Shown: piece after piece, positions 49,125 to 57,189 of the stretch
How the letters are laid out: each line of letters starts with the position of its first letter
How positions within the stretch are numbered: position 1 is the stretch's first letter
Virus record (IMG/VR): IMGVR_UViG_3300035703_000009
Span: 143,111-207,110 of that record
Reading direction: 5' to 3' (one strand)
DNA: 64,000 bases
From: a virus
Notes under the pieces: generated by a model
What the model was told of the DNA's origin: nothing
The model's input: the letters and a program-made list of their open reading frames with translations, nothing else
The model's database searches: none
Program-made: the position numbers and the translations under genes

Positions 49125-49206
49125 GGCTTTGTGGAGAAACGGGTAGACTCGCCATCTTGAGGGGGTGGTGCTAACATGCATGAGGGTTCGAATCCCTCCA
49201 AAGTCA
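49125..49206 (+). tRNA. tRNA-Leu(GAG)
   Basis: Class II; acceptor GGCTTTG/CAAAGTC; anticodon arm CCATC TTGAGGG GGTGG. Confidence 0.85.
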
Positions 49207-49212
49207 CAATAA

Positions 49213-49284
49213 GGTCGCTTGGCCGAGAGGCGAGGCGCAGATCTGCAAAATCTGTATACACTGGTTCAAATCCAGTAGCGACCT
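49213..49284 (+). tRNA. tRNA-Cys(GCA)
   Basis: Acceptor GGTCGCT/AGCGACC; anticodon arm CAGAT CTGCAAA ATCTG; discriminator T as usual for Cys. Linear counterpart of permuted unit C. Confidence 0.92.
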
Positions 49285-49295
49285 CAAACATACAC

Positions 49296-49370
49296 ACGGG
49301 AGTAGCTCAGATGGTAGAGCAGCGGTCTCCAAAACCGAAGGTCGATCGGGTTCGAATCCCTCCTTCCGTG
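49296..49370 (+). tRNA. tRNA-Trp(CCA)
   Basis: Acceptor ACGGGAG/CTTCCGT; anticodon loop CTCCAAA; T stem only partly paired. Confidence 0.88.
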
Positions 49371-49379
49371 CATGAATAT

Positions 49380-49451
49380 GGGCACATAGCTCAGAGGTAG
49401 AGCAATCGGCTGTTAACCGATTGGTCGTAGGTTCGACTCCTGCTGTGCCCG
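49380..49451 (+). tRNA. tRNA-Asn(GTT)
   Basis: Acceptor GGGCACA/TGTGCCC; anticodon arm ATCGG CTGTTAA CCGAT; CCA encoded. Confidence 0.93.
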
Positions 49452-49463
49452 CCATATTTTAAC

Positions 49464-49534
49464 TGTCTCCTCGTCTAATGGCAGGACATCTGATTTTGGC
49501 TCAGATAATTGAGGTTCGAATCCTTGGGAGACAA
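49464..49534 (+). tRNA. tRNA-Gln(TTG)
   Basis: Acceptor TGTCTCC/GGAGACA; anticodon arm TCTGA TTTTGGC TCAGA. Confidence 0.9.
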
Positions 49535-49541
49535 CTATAAT

Positions 49542-49615
49542 GGGGAATTAGCTCAGTTGGCTAGAGCATCTGCTTTGCAAGCAGAGGGTCATCGGTTCGA
49601 GTCCGATATTCTCCA
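49542..49615 (+). tRNA. tRNA-Ala(TGC)
   Basis: Acceptor GGGGAAT/ATTCTCC; anticodon arm TCTGC TTTGCAA GCAGA. Confidence 0.93.
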
Positions 49616-49622
49616 CAAACTT

Positions 49623-49696
49623 AGGCATTTAGCTCATTTGGTTAGAGCGCCGATCTGATACGTCGGAGGTGCCCGGTTCGACTCCGGGATTGCCTA
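49623..49696 (+). tRNA. tRNA-Ile(GAT)
   Basis: Acceptor AGGCATT/ATTGCCT; anticodon arm CCGAT CTGATAC GTCGG. Confidence 0.92.
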
Positions 49697-49706
49697 CTCA
49701 ACATAA

Positions 49707-49792
49707 GGAAGGATGGCAGAGTTGGTCTATCGCGTCAGTCTTGAAAACTGAAGGTCCTCCGGGATCCGTGGGTTCGAATCCCACTCCTTCCT
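49707..49792 (+). tRNA. tRNA-Ser(TGA)
   Basis: Class II; acceptor GGAAGGA/TCCTTCC; anticodon arm TCAGT CTTGAAA ACTGA; CCA encoded. Confidence 0.93.
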
Positions 49793-49810
49793 CCATAGTA
49801 TAATAAAAGC

Positions 49811-50302
49811 ATGGAAAAGAAAATTACCGAAATGTCAGAGGAAGAGTTTAAAGCCTTCGCTGATCAGCAAAAGCAAGAGGCTAAACTCAAGCGACAAGAA
49901 GGTCATCTCAAGTTGTGGAATAACCTACCTAAGTTTGAGTCGATATGGCAGGTTCCTCAGCTGCCTCAAGTAGAGGATCCTGAGGTTTGGAAGAGCTTCT
50001 ATGTAGTGAAACTTATCGAGGCTGGAGCGATTCCCAAGAGCCTCCTAAAGGATCAGGAATACTATATAGGAGATCATCGTCGAGCTCAAGTTGCACAGTG
50101 GCGCGCTGAGAAAAATAAGTTCGTGTACATGCGCAGTAAATTTAGTCATGTCTTTGAGGATGAGTGCAACCATTTTGAAGACGACGACAGATTCTCTCTA
50201 TTCGTTCCGATTGCAATAGCAACGAGAGAGCAGTTCGAAAAGAACGATGCCACTGGAAGCGTACCCAATGATGGCAAAGGGGCGAGCTTGCTAAGCTTGT
50301 AG
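49811..50302 (+). CDS. Hypothetical protein ending inside a tRNA gene, 163 aa
   Basis: Not recognised. Charged helical N terminus (EEEFKAFADQQKQEAKLKRQ) then a domain with IWQVPQLPQVEDPEVWKSFY. The last ~16 codons lie inside tRNA-Ser(GCT) and the stop is in its variable arm, so the end was probably remodelled when the tRNA came to lie there. A TATAATAAAAGC box at 49799 precedes the ATG. Confidence 0.65.
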   Translation: MEKKITEMSEEEFKAFADQQKQEAKLKRQEGHLKLWNNLPKFESIWQVPQLPQVEDPEVWKSFYVVKLIEAGAIPKSLLKDQEYYIGDHRRAQVAQWRAEKNKFVYMRSKFSHVFEDECNHFEDDDRFSLFVPIAIATREQFEKNDATGSVPNDGKGASLLSL

Positions 50303-50346
50303 GTCGGCTAAAAACCGGCGAGTGGGGTCGGCACCCACCGCTTCCG
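50255..50346 (+). tRNA. tRNA-Ser(GCT)
   Basis: Class II; acceptor GGAAGCG/CGCTTCC; anticodon arm CGAGC TTGCTAA GCTTG; variable arm TCGGC...GCCGG-like; T stem GTGGG/CCCAC but an atypical T loop GTCGGCA. Overlaps the preceding CDS by 48 nt. Confidence 0.78.
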
Positions 50347-50351
50347 CACTA

Positions 50352-50439
50352 GGAGAATTACTCAAGTGGCCGAAGAGACCGTCTTGGAAAGGCGGCAGGT
50401 CGAGCGATCGATGCGTAGGTTCGAATCCTACATTCTCCG
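50352..50439 (+). tRNA. tRNA-Ser(GGA)
   Basis: Class II; acceptor GGAGAAT/ATTCTCC; anticodon arm CCGTC TTGGAAA GGCGG. Confidence 0.92.
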
Positions 50440-50446
50440 CACACAT

Positions 50447-50518
50447 GGAGTCTATAGTTTAATGGTAAAATAGGAGATTGTGGTTCTCTCGTTACGAGTT
50501 CGATTCTCGTTAGACTCC
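50447..50518 (+). tRNA. tRNA-His(GTG)
   Basis: Acceptor GAGTCTA/TAGACTC with the extra G(-1):C73 pair of tRNA-His; anticodon loop TTGTGGT. Last tRNA of the array. Confidence 0.92.
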
Positions 50519-50525
50519 CACTTAT

Positions 50526-51458
50526 TTAGCTTCCAACAATGGCCAATGCCTCGTCTGGAGATATTCCAACCTTTCCAAAAAGATCGTAAGTAGTGACGAT
50601 TGCACGTGCCGCAAGGCGACGCCGTATGTCATTAGGATAGTTGTAACCCACCATTTCTTTTTGAAAATTGATTAGGTCTGAGATGAATGACTTGATGTCT
50701 TCACGTGAGGAGTTTGATTGAGCTCTTTGTTTGAATCCGTCGATGATCGAATTGACACGCTCGCTAAACTCAGCAAGGCTGAGTGACTTTCGATCGAACG
50801 GCACTGCACTCTCTAGCACGAGCACATTAAGCTCATACACTATTTTTTTACGTAAAGCCTCAGAAAGTTCATTAGCGAATCGCGTTTTATCCTCCTTATT
50901 GGGTGAAAGAAAAGCCTTTTCGATGTTTTGCTCATTGCGTAAGAATGCTTCAGCCGATTCGAGCGACGTCCTTGAAACCATGATAGAGTCTATCTTTCTT
51001 ATGTATGGAGCGGACCTAACGATCTCATCGACGATGTCTGGATCTTCCAGCTCAAAGTCTCCTTCTTTAAGTATGAATGTCGCTTTCTTGTTTCCGACTG
51101 AAGACACTTGAGAAAAGACGTTGCTTATCAAGGCTATTAGGTTAGGATAGGTTATGACTGAGGATTGACTGTATTTTGTCTGAATAGTTAAGGGCTCGGT
51201 CGCGCCAACCTCTGAAAAAATGTCGAAAGACTCTTCTTCGTTCAAGACGATGGTGAACTTATCTGGATATGCTGCCTCTAGCTTACACACGGTCGAGATA
51301 GAATCGATTGCTCGCTCGATTGCCTTTATGACAAGCTCATTCAAGTCGAGTTGATCCTTAAACTTGACGGTAAAGTACACAGCATCAATTTTACTCGACT
51401 CGCTCTCATAGAGCCAGTCTGAGTAGCCGAGTAGTTCAATTGATTGTTTATTGACCAT
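50526..51458 (-). CDS. Putative internal virion protein, 310 aa
   Basis: Starts at the ATG at 51458 (an ATG 15 nt earlier is also possible). N-terminal IELLGYSDWLYE then SES fits the targeting-type peptide found on neighbouring genes. The body is mostly helical and not recognised. Overlaps the stop of the 183-aa gene by 11 nt, so translation is coupled. Confidence 0.65.
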   Translation of the reverse strand: MVNKQSIELLGYSDWLYESESSKIDAVYFTVKFKDQLDLNELVIKAIERAIDSISTVCKLEAAYPDKFTIVLNEEESFDIFSEVGATEPLTIQTKYSQSSVITYPNLIALISNVFSQVSSVGNKKATFILKEGDFELEDPDIVDEIVRSAPYIRKIDSIMVSRTSLESAEAFLRNEQNIEKAFLSPNKEDKTRFANELSEALRKKIVYELNVLVLESAVPFDRKSLSLAEFSERVNSIIDGFKQRAQSNSSREDIKSFISDLINFQKEMVGYNYPNDIRRRLAARAIVTTYDLFGKVGISPDEALAIVGS

Positions 51459-51999
51459 AATAGATGAAATCAAAACCTTTTGCAGAGATTAAGTCAATCA
51501 TAGAAGATCCGATGCCTTCATATATTGGAGTCTTAGTTTCACGATCAATCATAGCACAACGATCTGAATCCAGGTCGAATAACGCTAATAATTTGTGATG
51601 ACGATACTCAAAGGTGAAACCTAAGGTTCCGCCATTAATCATATATTTGACGTCCTGTGCGCCAGCACCTTCAAAAAAATTCTTGATGTTTTGAATGTCT
51701 TGTTGCGAAGTTATCTCGAGCTGCTCTTCTTGCGTGAATTCAAGTCCTTTTAGCTCTCCTTCAGGAGTAACCTGGGCCTTGCCTAGCTCATCGTGTTGTT
51801 CGTTAACAAAGTCATTAAACTTGAGCACAAAGCCTTCCTTAATGTCCTTATGTTTAGTTGCAGCAAAGTCTTTTAGCTTCTCGGCTGACATGCTCTTTGC
51901 GAGCTCCTTTACTTTCTTGCTTGCACCCTTTGCTTTGCCACGCTTTTGAGCAAGGGCCATGCCGAAGAGTTTTTGTTGAGATATAGTTTGTGCTGGCAT
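51448..51999 (-). CDS. DUF3008-like N terminus fused to an internal-virion-type protein, 183 aa
   Basis: Residues 1-55 (SQQKLFGMALAQKRGKAKGA, KSMSAEKLKDFAATKHKDI) match DUF3008, normally a free ~60-residue protein. Then LKFNDFVNE followed by QHD (residues ~59-70) repeats the N-terminal signal of other proteins here, and a C-terminal alpha/beta domain follows. If the signal is cleaved after VNE, the DUF3008 part would be released. An unusual fusion. Ends 1 nt after the 595-aa gene's stop. Confidence 0.7.
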   Translation of the reverse strand: MPAQTISQQKLFGMALAQKRGKAKGASKKVKELAKSMSAEKLKDFAATKHKDIKEGFVLKFNDFVNEQHDELGKAQVTPEGELKGLEFTQEEQLEITSQQDIQNIKNFFEGAGAQDVKYMINGGTLGFTFEYRHHKLLALFDLDSDRCAMIDRETKTPIYEGIGSSMIDLISAKGFDFIYYGQ

Positions 52000-52000
52000 A

Positions 52001-53788
52001 TTAGATGTCGAACCAAGTAGCTGGTATTAAATAATTTTTTCCTTTCTTGTCAGGCGTAGCAATTTTCCAAAAAACTCCACTAGCCAACTTTCCAGCTTCT
52101 AACGCTTTCTTGGTTTTATCAATTGCTGCAGTTATCTGCTCTTTGTCTGGGCCGCTAAGTTTTGCAACATATGGATCGATGTTCTTTTGTAGCCAAGGAA
52201 TGTAAACGTTGGTTAGTGCCAGAGTCTCATCGTCATCTAGGCTTCCCTTATATTTGGCGAACATCTTTTTTTGTTCGTCACGGTCTTCACTAACTCCTTT
52301 CCAAAAATCTAAAAGAGCATCTGAAATACGTTGCGCGTTATTGGTAGAACCTTCCGCTGATTTATTTGAAGCTTGTGTTTCTCCTGAGCTAGGCGTCGCA
52401 GAGTATGCTTTAATAGTTGAAGAGTATGCGTCCATGTCGAAACCTTCAACTAATGAACCTGTGAGAGTTAAGTAGCTCTCATCGATCTTTTCAGTCTGGA
52501 TCTTGGTGATCAGTTCTGCAGTGATCGTTGAACCGCTCTTATCTGATAAACCAAAGCCTGCTTTAAGGCCTGCGATTAGTTTTTCAGTAGTAGGCCCATA
52601 TGCACCGTCCGCTCCAAAACCTGCGAATTTCTTGTATACTGGGCTATTTGCAAGCTTCTTAGCGAACTTGTCAATGATTAACTGTTGGACTTTCTTTAGT
52701 TCAGCATCGCCCTTTGCGACCTTACCCTTAACGAAACCTCCGTCTGGAACCTTGATGTCGCCAGTAGTCGGAGCAGCTGTCGCTCCTCCGCCGATAGCCT
52801 TTAGGAACTCGTCCATCTTAAAATCAGCAGGAAGAGTCACCTTAGCTGCCTTTGAGGTGTCGGTGTCTTCTTCTTGTTCGAATATTGCCCTTCCGTCCAG
52901 CCCTAAATAGAACTTAGATGAGTTTTGAGCAGTAGTTGCAGGGGTTGCTGTTGCTGCAGTTAGTGTCGCTAGTTTATCTACAACGAATTGATTGATTAGT
53001 GTGCGATCCTTCTTTCTACCGTACTTGTCAGTGAATTGGTTGACTCCGACGCCAGCCATTAGTCCCTTAATTAGGGCACTAGCATTATCTCCGATCTTTT
53101 TTGCAGAGAGCTCATCAGCAGCCTTGCCTAGGATTTCTTTGGCTTTAGCGTCGGTGAATGGGTTTGCGATCGAAAGTCCAGCAACTGTGCTATCGATCAT
53201 CTTAAATAGAGGAGTGTCAGCTCCTAAAGCGCCTAAGTTAGCGATCGCGACTGGCTGCTCCAGTTTTACTGGACCTGTCGGCTGAGCTTGCGCTTGAGCC
53301 GTGCTTTGCGAAAGAGAAGCATCAGAAGCACCTAAGATAGTCTTTGCAGCAGGTGTCTGAGCCGCTTGAGTTGCTTGGGCGTCAGATAGAAGCTTGGTAT
53401 CGGGAGTGACTCCTTTAAAATCTGTTCTTTTCTGTAGAGAAAATATCACTACTTGACGACGATCAGATTCTTTCTTCACGTTGTAAGTAAAGAAGTTGTC
53501 CTTATAGAAAGAGTTGATGTCCTGCAGTTGGGGATATTCTCTGGCAAAGTCAGTGCCGTCATGGGTCTTTAAGAAAGTGACGAGAGCGGCTGGTAGGTTT
53601 GGATCGATCGTGCCGTCCTGCTTGACCATGTCATAGTCATTGACAGCTTTTACCTTGATGTTGTTGGAGTCAACGTATTTCACCTTTACTTTATGGGTGG
53701 TGCCGTTTACCGGCTCGCGTTCAACCACGTCCCAAAGGAGTCCTTCGTTAACTGAACCCCAACTTTTATAGTCTAAAATAATACTCAT
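52001..53788 (-). CDS. Putative internal virion protein with peptidoglycan-binding-like segments, 595 aa
   Basis: N-terminal MSIILDYKSWGSVNE then GLL is a clear case of the shared peptide. The rest is Ala/Thr/Lys-rich with low-complexity linkers (~140-170). The part KLANSPVYKKFAGFGADGAY then GPTTEKLIAGLKAGFGL (residues ~375-415) has the layout of a peptidoglycan-binding repeat. May be an injected wall-interacting protein. Late promoter at 53806-53814. Confidence 0.65.
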   Translation of the reverse strand: MSIILDYKSWGSVNEGLLWDVVEREPVNGTTHKVKVKYVDSNNIKVKAVNDYDMVKQDGTIDPNLPAALVTFLKTHDGTDFAREYPQLQDINSFYKDNFFTYNVKKESDRRQVVIFSLQKRTDFKGVTPDTKLLSDAQATQAAQTPAAKTILGASDASLSQSTAQAQAQPTGPVKLEQPVAIANLGALGADTPLFKMIDSTVAGLSIANPFTDAKAKEILGKAADELSAKKIGDNASALIKGLMAGVGVNQFTDKYGRKKDRTLINQFVVDKLATLTAATATPATTAQNSSKFYLGLDGRAIFEQEEDTDTSKAAKVTLPADFKMDEFLKAIGGGATAAPTTGDIKVPDGGFVKGKVAKGDAELKKVQQLIIDKFAKKLANSPVYKKFAGFGADGAYGPTTEKLIAGLKAGFGLSDKSGSTITAELITKIQTEKIDESYLTLTGSLVEGFDMDAYSSTIKAYSATPSSGETQASNKSAEGSTNNAQRISDALLDFWKGVSEDRDEQKKMFAKYKGSLDDDETLALTNVYIPWLQKNIDPYVAKLSGPDKEQITAAIDKTKKALEAGKLASGVFWKIATPDKKGKNYLIPATWFDI

Positions 53789-53805
53789 TAGAAAAGTCTT
53801 TTTTG

Positions 53806-53814
53806 TTATTTATC
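53806..53814 (-). promoter_or_regulatory. Late-type promoter for the 595-aa gene operon
   Basis: GATAAATAA on the minus strand, 17 nt from the ATG at 53788. Confidence 0.55.
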
Positions 53815-53880
53815 TTTACGTTTTGTCTGAGTTTTAGTATCTTAACTATACAATCACTGTTTAACCAAAAAACAAAAGCC

Positions 53881-54453
53881 ATGAAAAAGTTAATTGCAAT
53901 AGCATTCTTTGCAGTAGCCTTCTCGAGTCAAGCTCAAACGAGGCTAGATACCTTGATCTTCAATAAGGTAAACGAATATCGCGCTGAAAATAACTTATCA
54001 AAAATACAGTGGTCCACAGCTGCACACTGTGTTGCTAAGAACCAAGCTGAATACTGCTCTAGGGTAAAATATGTGCTACATGATCAAATAGACAGCACAG
54101 TAAACGACTCAACCTTTCAGATTGAACCAGATTTTGCAAGGAGATTCACAAAGTGTGGAATTGGTGGAGACTCAACAGTTCACACCATTGCTGAGAACTT
54201 GTTAGTTTGTGTCGATACTACTGATAAACAAGATGAGAGTTTTGAAGCAATTGCTGACCGAACTTTGATAGGTTGGAAAACTTCTCCGAACCATAATGCA
54301 ATGATGCTAATGAAAGATTTGAAATTTGCATCGATCGCACACGTAATTAGCAATAGCTATGTAAAAACCGGATTTGACTTCATTGAGATGGTAGAATACT
54401 CAATAGCTGTTACAGGTAAGGCATATTACATCGCATTGGACGCGCACGATTGA
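53881..54453 (+). CDS. Secreted CAP-domain protein, 190 aa
   Basis: Starts at the ATG at 53881, giving the signal peptide MKKLIAIAFFAVAFSSQAQ (cleavage after QA or AQ, typical of Bacteroidetes). The mature part is a CAP/SCP domain: IFNKVNEYRAENNLSKIQWS, the His in AAHCVAKNQAEYC, AENLLV and GWKTSPNHNAMMLMKDLKFA. CAP proteins are exported and of varied function. It lies alone on the plus strand between minus-strand virion genes, perhaps a host-interaction cargo gene. Confidence 0.85.
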   Translation: MKKLIAIAFFAVAFSSQAQTRLDTLIFNKVNEYRAENNLSKIQWSTAAHCVAKNQAEYCSRVKYVLHDQIDSTVNDSTFQIEPDFARRFTKCGIGGDSTVHTIAENLLVCVDTTDKQDESFEAIADRTLIGWKTSPNHNAMMLMKDLKFASIAHVISNSYVKTGFDFIEMVEYSIAVTGKAYYIALDAHD

Positions 54454-55026
54454 TTACTTAAGAGTCTGTGTGCCAGTTCCTGTTTTTACATCTCCAGTAG
54501 TTCCGACCTTAGCTGCAGCTTGTGTGTTACCTCCGCCAGAAGCCCTTCCTTTGGTGTCTTTTACTTTCATAGTCTGATCAGTTGTTCTTTTTAACTTTTG
54601 GATTGAAAATCTTACAAGAGCGGAAGCAGTTGCTCGACCAAAGATGCCATCATTAAAAGGTTTTGTCTTGTCTTCAGTAGTAGTGAAAGTTTTATAGTCT
54701 GAGTTATTCATTAGATCCTCTTGGAATTTCTTGATCTTATCGTTTGGCTGAGCATATCCTTTGTTTTTGAAGAATTGAATTGCTTTATCAAACTGATCTG
54801 TAGTTAAAGCCTCGAGCTTTTGTCCATATTCAGCAAGAGTCAGCTCATCAACATTTCCTAAAAGGCTAGGAATAAACTCAGAGTTAAATATTTTCATGAT
54901 TTTCATAGACTCTGGATCGTTTGTCCACGTCTTTATAATTGGTTTAGGTTCAGTCGGGTTAGTTGAAGCTGGCGCAGCCGCTTGTTGCTCGTTTAATTTT
55001 TTCCATTTTGAAAAATCTAAGATCAT
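54454..55026 (-). CDS. Peptidoglycan-binding-like protein with targeting peptide, 190 aa
   Basis: N-terminal MILDFSKWKKLNE then QQA, nearly the same as in the 101-aa protein at 58212. A Pro/Ala linker follows, then a helical region with KIKKFQEDLMNNSDYKTF and FNDGIFGRATASALVRFSI (residues ~105-150), which has the GxxGxxTxxAL pattern of peptidoglycan-binding repeats. Gly/Ala/Thr-rich C terminus. Its stop abuts the CAP gene's stop. Confidence 0.7.
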   Translation of the reverse strand: MILDFSKWKKLNEQQAAAPASTNPTEPKPIIKTWTNDPESMKIMKIFNSEFIPSLLGNVDELTLAEYGQKLEALTTDQFDKAIQFFKNKGYAQPNDKIKKFQEDLMNNSDYKTFTTTEDKTKPFNDGIFGRATASALVRFSIQKLKRTTDQTMKVKDTKGRASGGGNTQAAAKVGTTGDVKTGTGTQTLK

Positions 55027-55044
55027 TTTTCTCTAAGTTTTTTA

Positions 55045-55053
55045 TTATTTATC
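55045..55053 (-). promoter_or_regulatory. Late-type promoter for the 190-aa gene
   Basis: GATAAATAA on the minus strand, 18 nt from the ATG at 55026. Confidence 0.55.
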
Positions 55054-55070
55054 TGCCGACTTTGAAGAAT

Positions 55071-55784
55071 TTACTTAATGGAGTAAATTTCATCAGCCAA
55101 TCCCAAGTCAATCGTTTCCTGAGGAGTGAGGATGGTGTCATAGTTTAGCATTTCCTGTAGGTAGCCTCTGACATGTTCGCGCTTTTGGTCAAGATCGCCG
55201 GTCAGGGTGACCTTCTTGCGAGCCCTTTGCGGATATTCAAGCTCGTTCTGCTTTTGTAAGATGGAAGTCAGTACCTTGGCCAGGTGACCGTCACCCATCG
55301 CGCTCTCCTTCACCATCATCGAGTCCAAGTAGATGTTCTCCATCTGGTGATTGATGCGCTTGCCCTCATCGGCCCACTTGTAAACGATCTTTGCGTGACC
55401 GGTCTTGCCGTCGTATCCGTAATGGATCATGAATCTTGAATTAGGCATCATCACGCGGTGGTCGGCCGACTGTAGGATGACGCTGCCCATGCTCATTGCG
55501 TAGCCATAGACCTTAATCGTGACCTCACATGGAGAACAATTGATTGCATCATAGATGGCCATGCCGTGATACCAGTCTCCTCCTGGATTATTCATGATGA
55601 CAGTTATCGGCTTACTGTTCTTGGATTCTAAAACGTGCATGCCCTTGACAAAGTACTCGGCCATGAAGTTATCGACGCCAGTCTCATTGCCTTCCCAGTC
55701 TGAGTTTGTGCTGCCCATGTAAAGGGTTCGAGTTGACTGGTCGAGGCTGAGGTCAAACCACTTTTCGGATTCTCTAACTATCAT
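55071..55784 (-). CDS. ClpP-like serine protease, 237 aa
   Basis: ClpP/crotonase fold: ITVIMNNPGGDWYHGMAIYD (residues ~60-79), catalytic Ser in GYAMSMGSVILQSA (~97-110), catalytic His in RFMIHYGYDG (~121-130), and the third residue probably Asp ~175. It could be the prohead/internal-protein processing protease that cleaves the shared N-terminal peptides, or a host-hijacking ClpP. Late promoter at 55817-55825 argues for a virion role. Confidence 0.8.
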   Translation of the reverse strand: MIVRESEKWFDLSLDQSTRTLYMGSTNSDWEGNETGVDNFMAEYFVKGMHVLESKNSKPITVIMNNPGGDWYHGMAIYDAINCSPCEVTIKVYGYAMSMGSVILQSADHRVMMPNSRFMIHYGYDGKTGHAKIVYKWADEGKRINHQMENIYLDSMMVKESAMGDGHLAKVLTSILQKQNELEYPQRARKKVTLTGDLDQKREHVRGYLQEMLNYDTILTPQETIDLGLADEIYSIK

Positions 55785-55816
55785 AGAGGCACTGGTTATT
55801 TTGAGGTGCTATATGT

Positions 55817-55825
55817 TTATTTATA
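55817..55825 (-). promoter_or_regulatory. Late-type promoter for the ClpP-like gene
   Basis: TATAAATAA on the minus strand, 32 nt from the ATG at 55784, the longest spacing seen in this window. Confidence 0.5.
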
Positions 55826-55879
55826 CCCTTAGCTGGCCTGAAGTTTTTTGGTTGCAGTCGAATCATGTATTATTACTAC

Positions 55880-56731
55880 ATGAGAAGGTTAAAGATTGAG
55901 GAAAGGTACACCAATCGCACCCAAGCAGTGAACCTTTACTTTAATGACGTGAGTCACTATCAAAGGGTCTCAGAGTCAGAAGAAATCGAGCTGGCCACAC
56001 GCATTCGGGCCGGCGATTCAAAAGCGCTAGATCGGCTGGTAAAGGCCAACCTGAGATTCGTCATCTCGGTGGCAAAGCAATACACCCAGAACAGCTCAAT
56101 GTTGCTTGATTTTATTTCACAAGGAAACATTGGGCTCATCGAAGCCGCCAAAAAATACGATCCTAGCCTGGGATTTAGGTTCATCACCTATGCAGTGTGG
56201 TTCATTCGCAAGGAGATACTGGCGTATTATGAGTCCTCGACCAAGACTATCAAGCAGCCTATCAAGGTCAAGCTTGACTTGTGCCGAGCCAAAAAGGCTG
56301 AAGAGCGTCTTGAGATGAGGCTTGAACGCAAGCCGACACTCGAAGAGGTTTGCATTGAGCTCGCAGCCACCGGCAAGAAGATGGACGAGGATCGACTAGA
56401 GATCCTTAAGCGCGGTGAGATCGAGCTGACTCCATTCGACTCTAAAAAAAATGAAGATGACTGGCAGCCGGTTGACTGGCTAACGACTGCCGACTCGGAT
56501 TTTGCAGAGTTTGAGCGAAGGCATGGCAGCCAGGTGGAGACTCTATTGAGCACGCTAAATCCTATTGAACGCGAGATAGTAGAAAAACACTTGGGACTGA
56601 CCGACTGTATCAAAATAGGCCTAGTGACCCTGTGCAGGGAGCACGGCAAGTCGAATGAATGGGCCAGGGCAGTCTATCTGCGGGCGATTCGTAAAATGCA
56701 GGTAACTTACAACAAAATGAAAAAGATATGA
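55880..56731 (+). CDS. RpoD-like sigma factor of Bacteroidetes type, 283 aa
   Basis: Starts at the ATG at 55880 (MRRLKIEERYTNR, aligning with the MRQLKI start of Bacteroidetes RpoD); an ATG 15 nt upstream is in frame. Region 2: ELATRIRAGDSKALDRLVKANLRFVISVAKQY and GNIGLIEAAKKYDPSLGFRF (residues ~40-100), ITYAVWFIRKEIL (~101). Regions 3 and 4 follow, the latter (~215-275) weaker and diverged. It would redirect host RNA polymerase. Divergently arranged from the ClpP-like gene. Confidence 0.9.
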   Translation: MRRLKIEERYTNRTQAVNLYFNDVSHYQRVSESEEIELATRIRAGDSKALDRLVKANLRFVISVAKQYTQNSSMLLDFISQGNIGLIEAAKKYDPSLGFRFITYAVWFIRKEILAYYESSTKTIKQPIKVKLDLCRAKKAEERLEMRLERKPTLEEVCIELAATGKKMDEDRLEILKRGEIELTPFDSKKNEDDWQPVDWLTTADSDFAEFERRHGSQVETLLSTLNPIEREIVEKHLGLTDCIKIGLVTLCREHGKSNEWARAVYLRAIRKMQVTYNKMKKI

Positions 56732-57189
56732 ATAGTTTTAGAGTATTCTTTAAGGACGTGGACCCCGACACAGGTCTGCTCTCGCAAGTGGTCCAGATGT
56801 GCGCTTGCGATTTTGAGCTCGATGCCAAGTGCATACAAGCCGCCCTCTCACACCATGACTGTGAAAATCCCAACCGCGACTATTACGTCGTTACAGGCGA
56901 ACCCAAAGCGGAAGTCATCCTGGCCATCGCCGACTCGGGTCAGCTTGAGATGGTGCGTAAGTTTCAGGAGTGGTGTGCTGTTCGAGGCGTGCGATGCATC
57001 ATAGGCTTTGGACAAGGCGACACTGAGCACTTCATCAAATTGCTAAAGGATGCAGGCCAAGCTTACATGCTCACGGTGTTAAGCCAGAGCGAGGAGTTAG
57101 CCTGGATTTATGCGTTGAATTGGGAGCTAAGAATGTCGACCTTTGAGGACGAGCAGGACTTTGACACCATTGTGTCGCTGCTTCAGTGA
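56728..57189 (+). CDS. Hypothetical protein coupled to the sigma factor, 153 aa
   Basis: Start overlaps the sigma-factor stop by 4 nt (ATGA), so they are co-expressed. Mixed alpha/beta (VRCIIGFGQGDTEHFIKLLK), no motif recognised. It could be a regulator or an anti-sigma partner, which is only an inference from coupling. Its stop overlaps the convergent 117-aa gene by 7 nt. Confidence 0.6.
   Translation: MNSFRVFFKDVDPDTGLLSQVVQMCACDFELDAKCIQAALSHHDCENPNRDYYVVTGEPKAEVILAIADSGQLEMVRKFQEWCAVRGVRCIIGFGQGDTEHFIKLLKDAGQAYMLTVLSQSEELAWIYALNWELRMSTFEDEQDFDTIVSLLQ

Noticed and set aside
41853-49455. Numerous 60-120 codon frames on both strands across the tRNA array
   Set aside because: They read through tRNA genes (recurring SNRR, GFEPA/GFEP-type peptides are translated T arms) and are artefacts.
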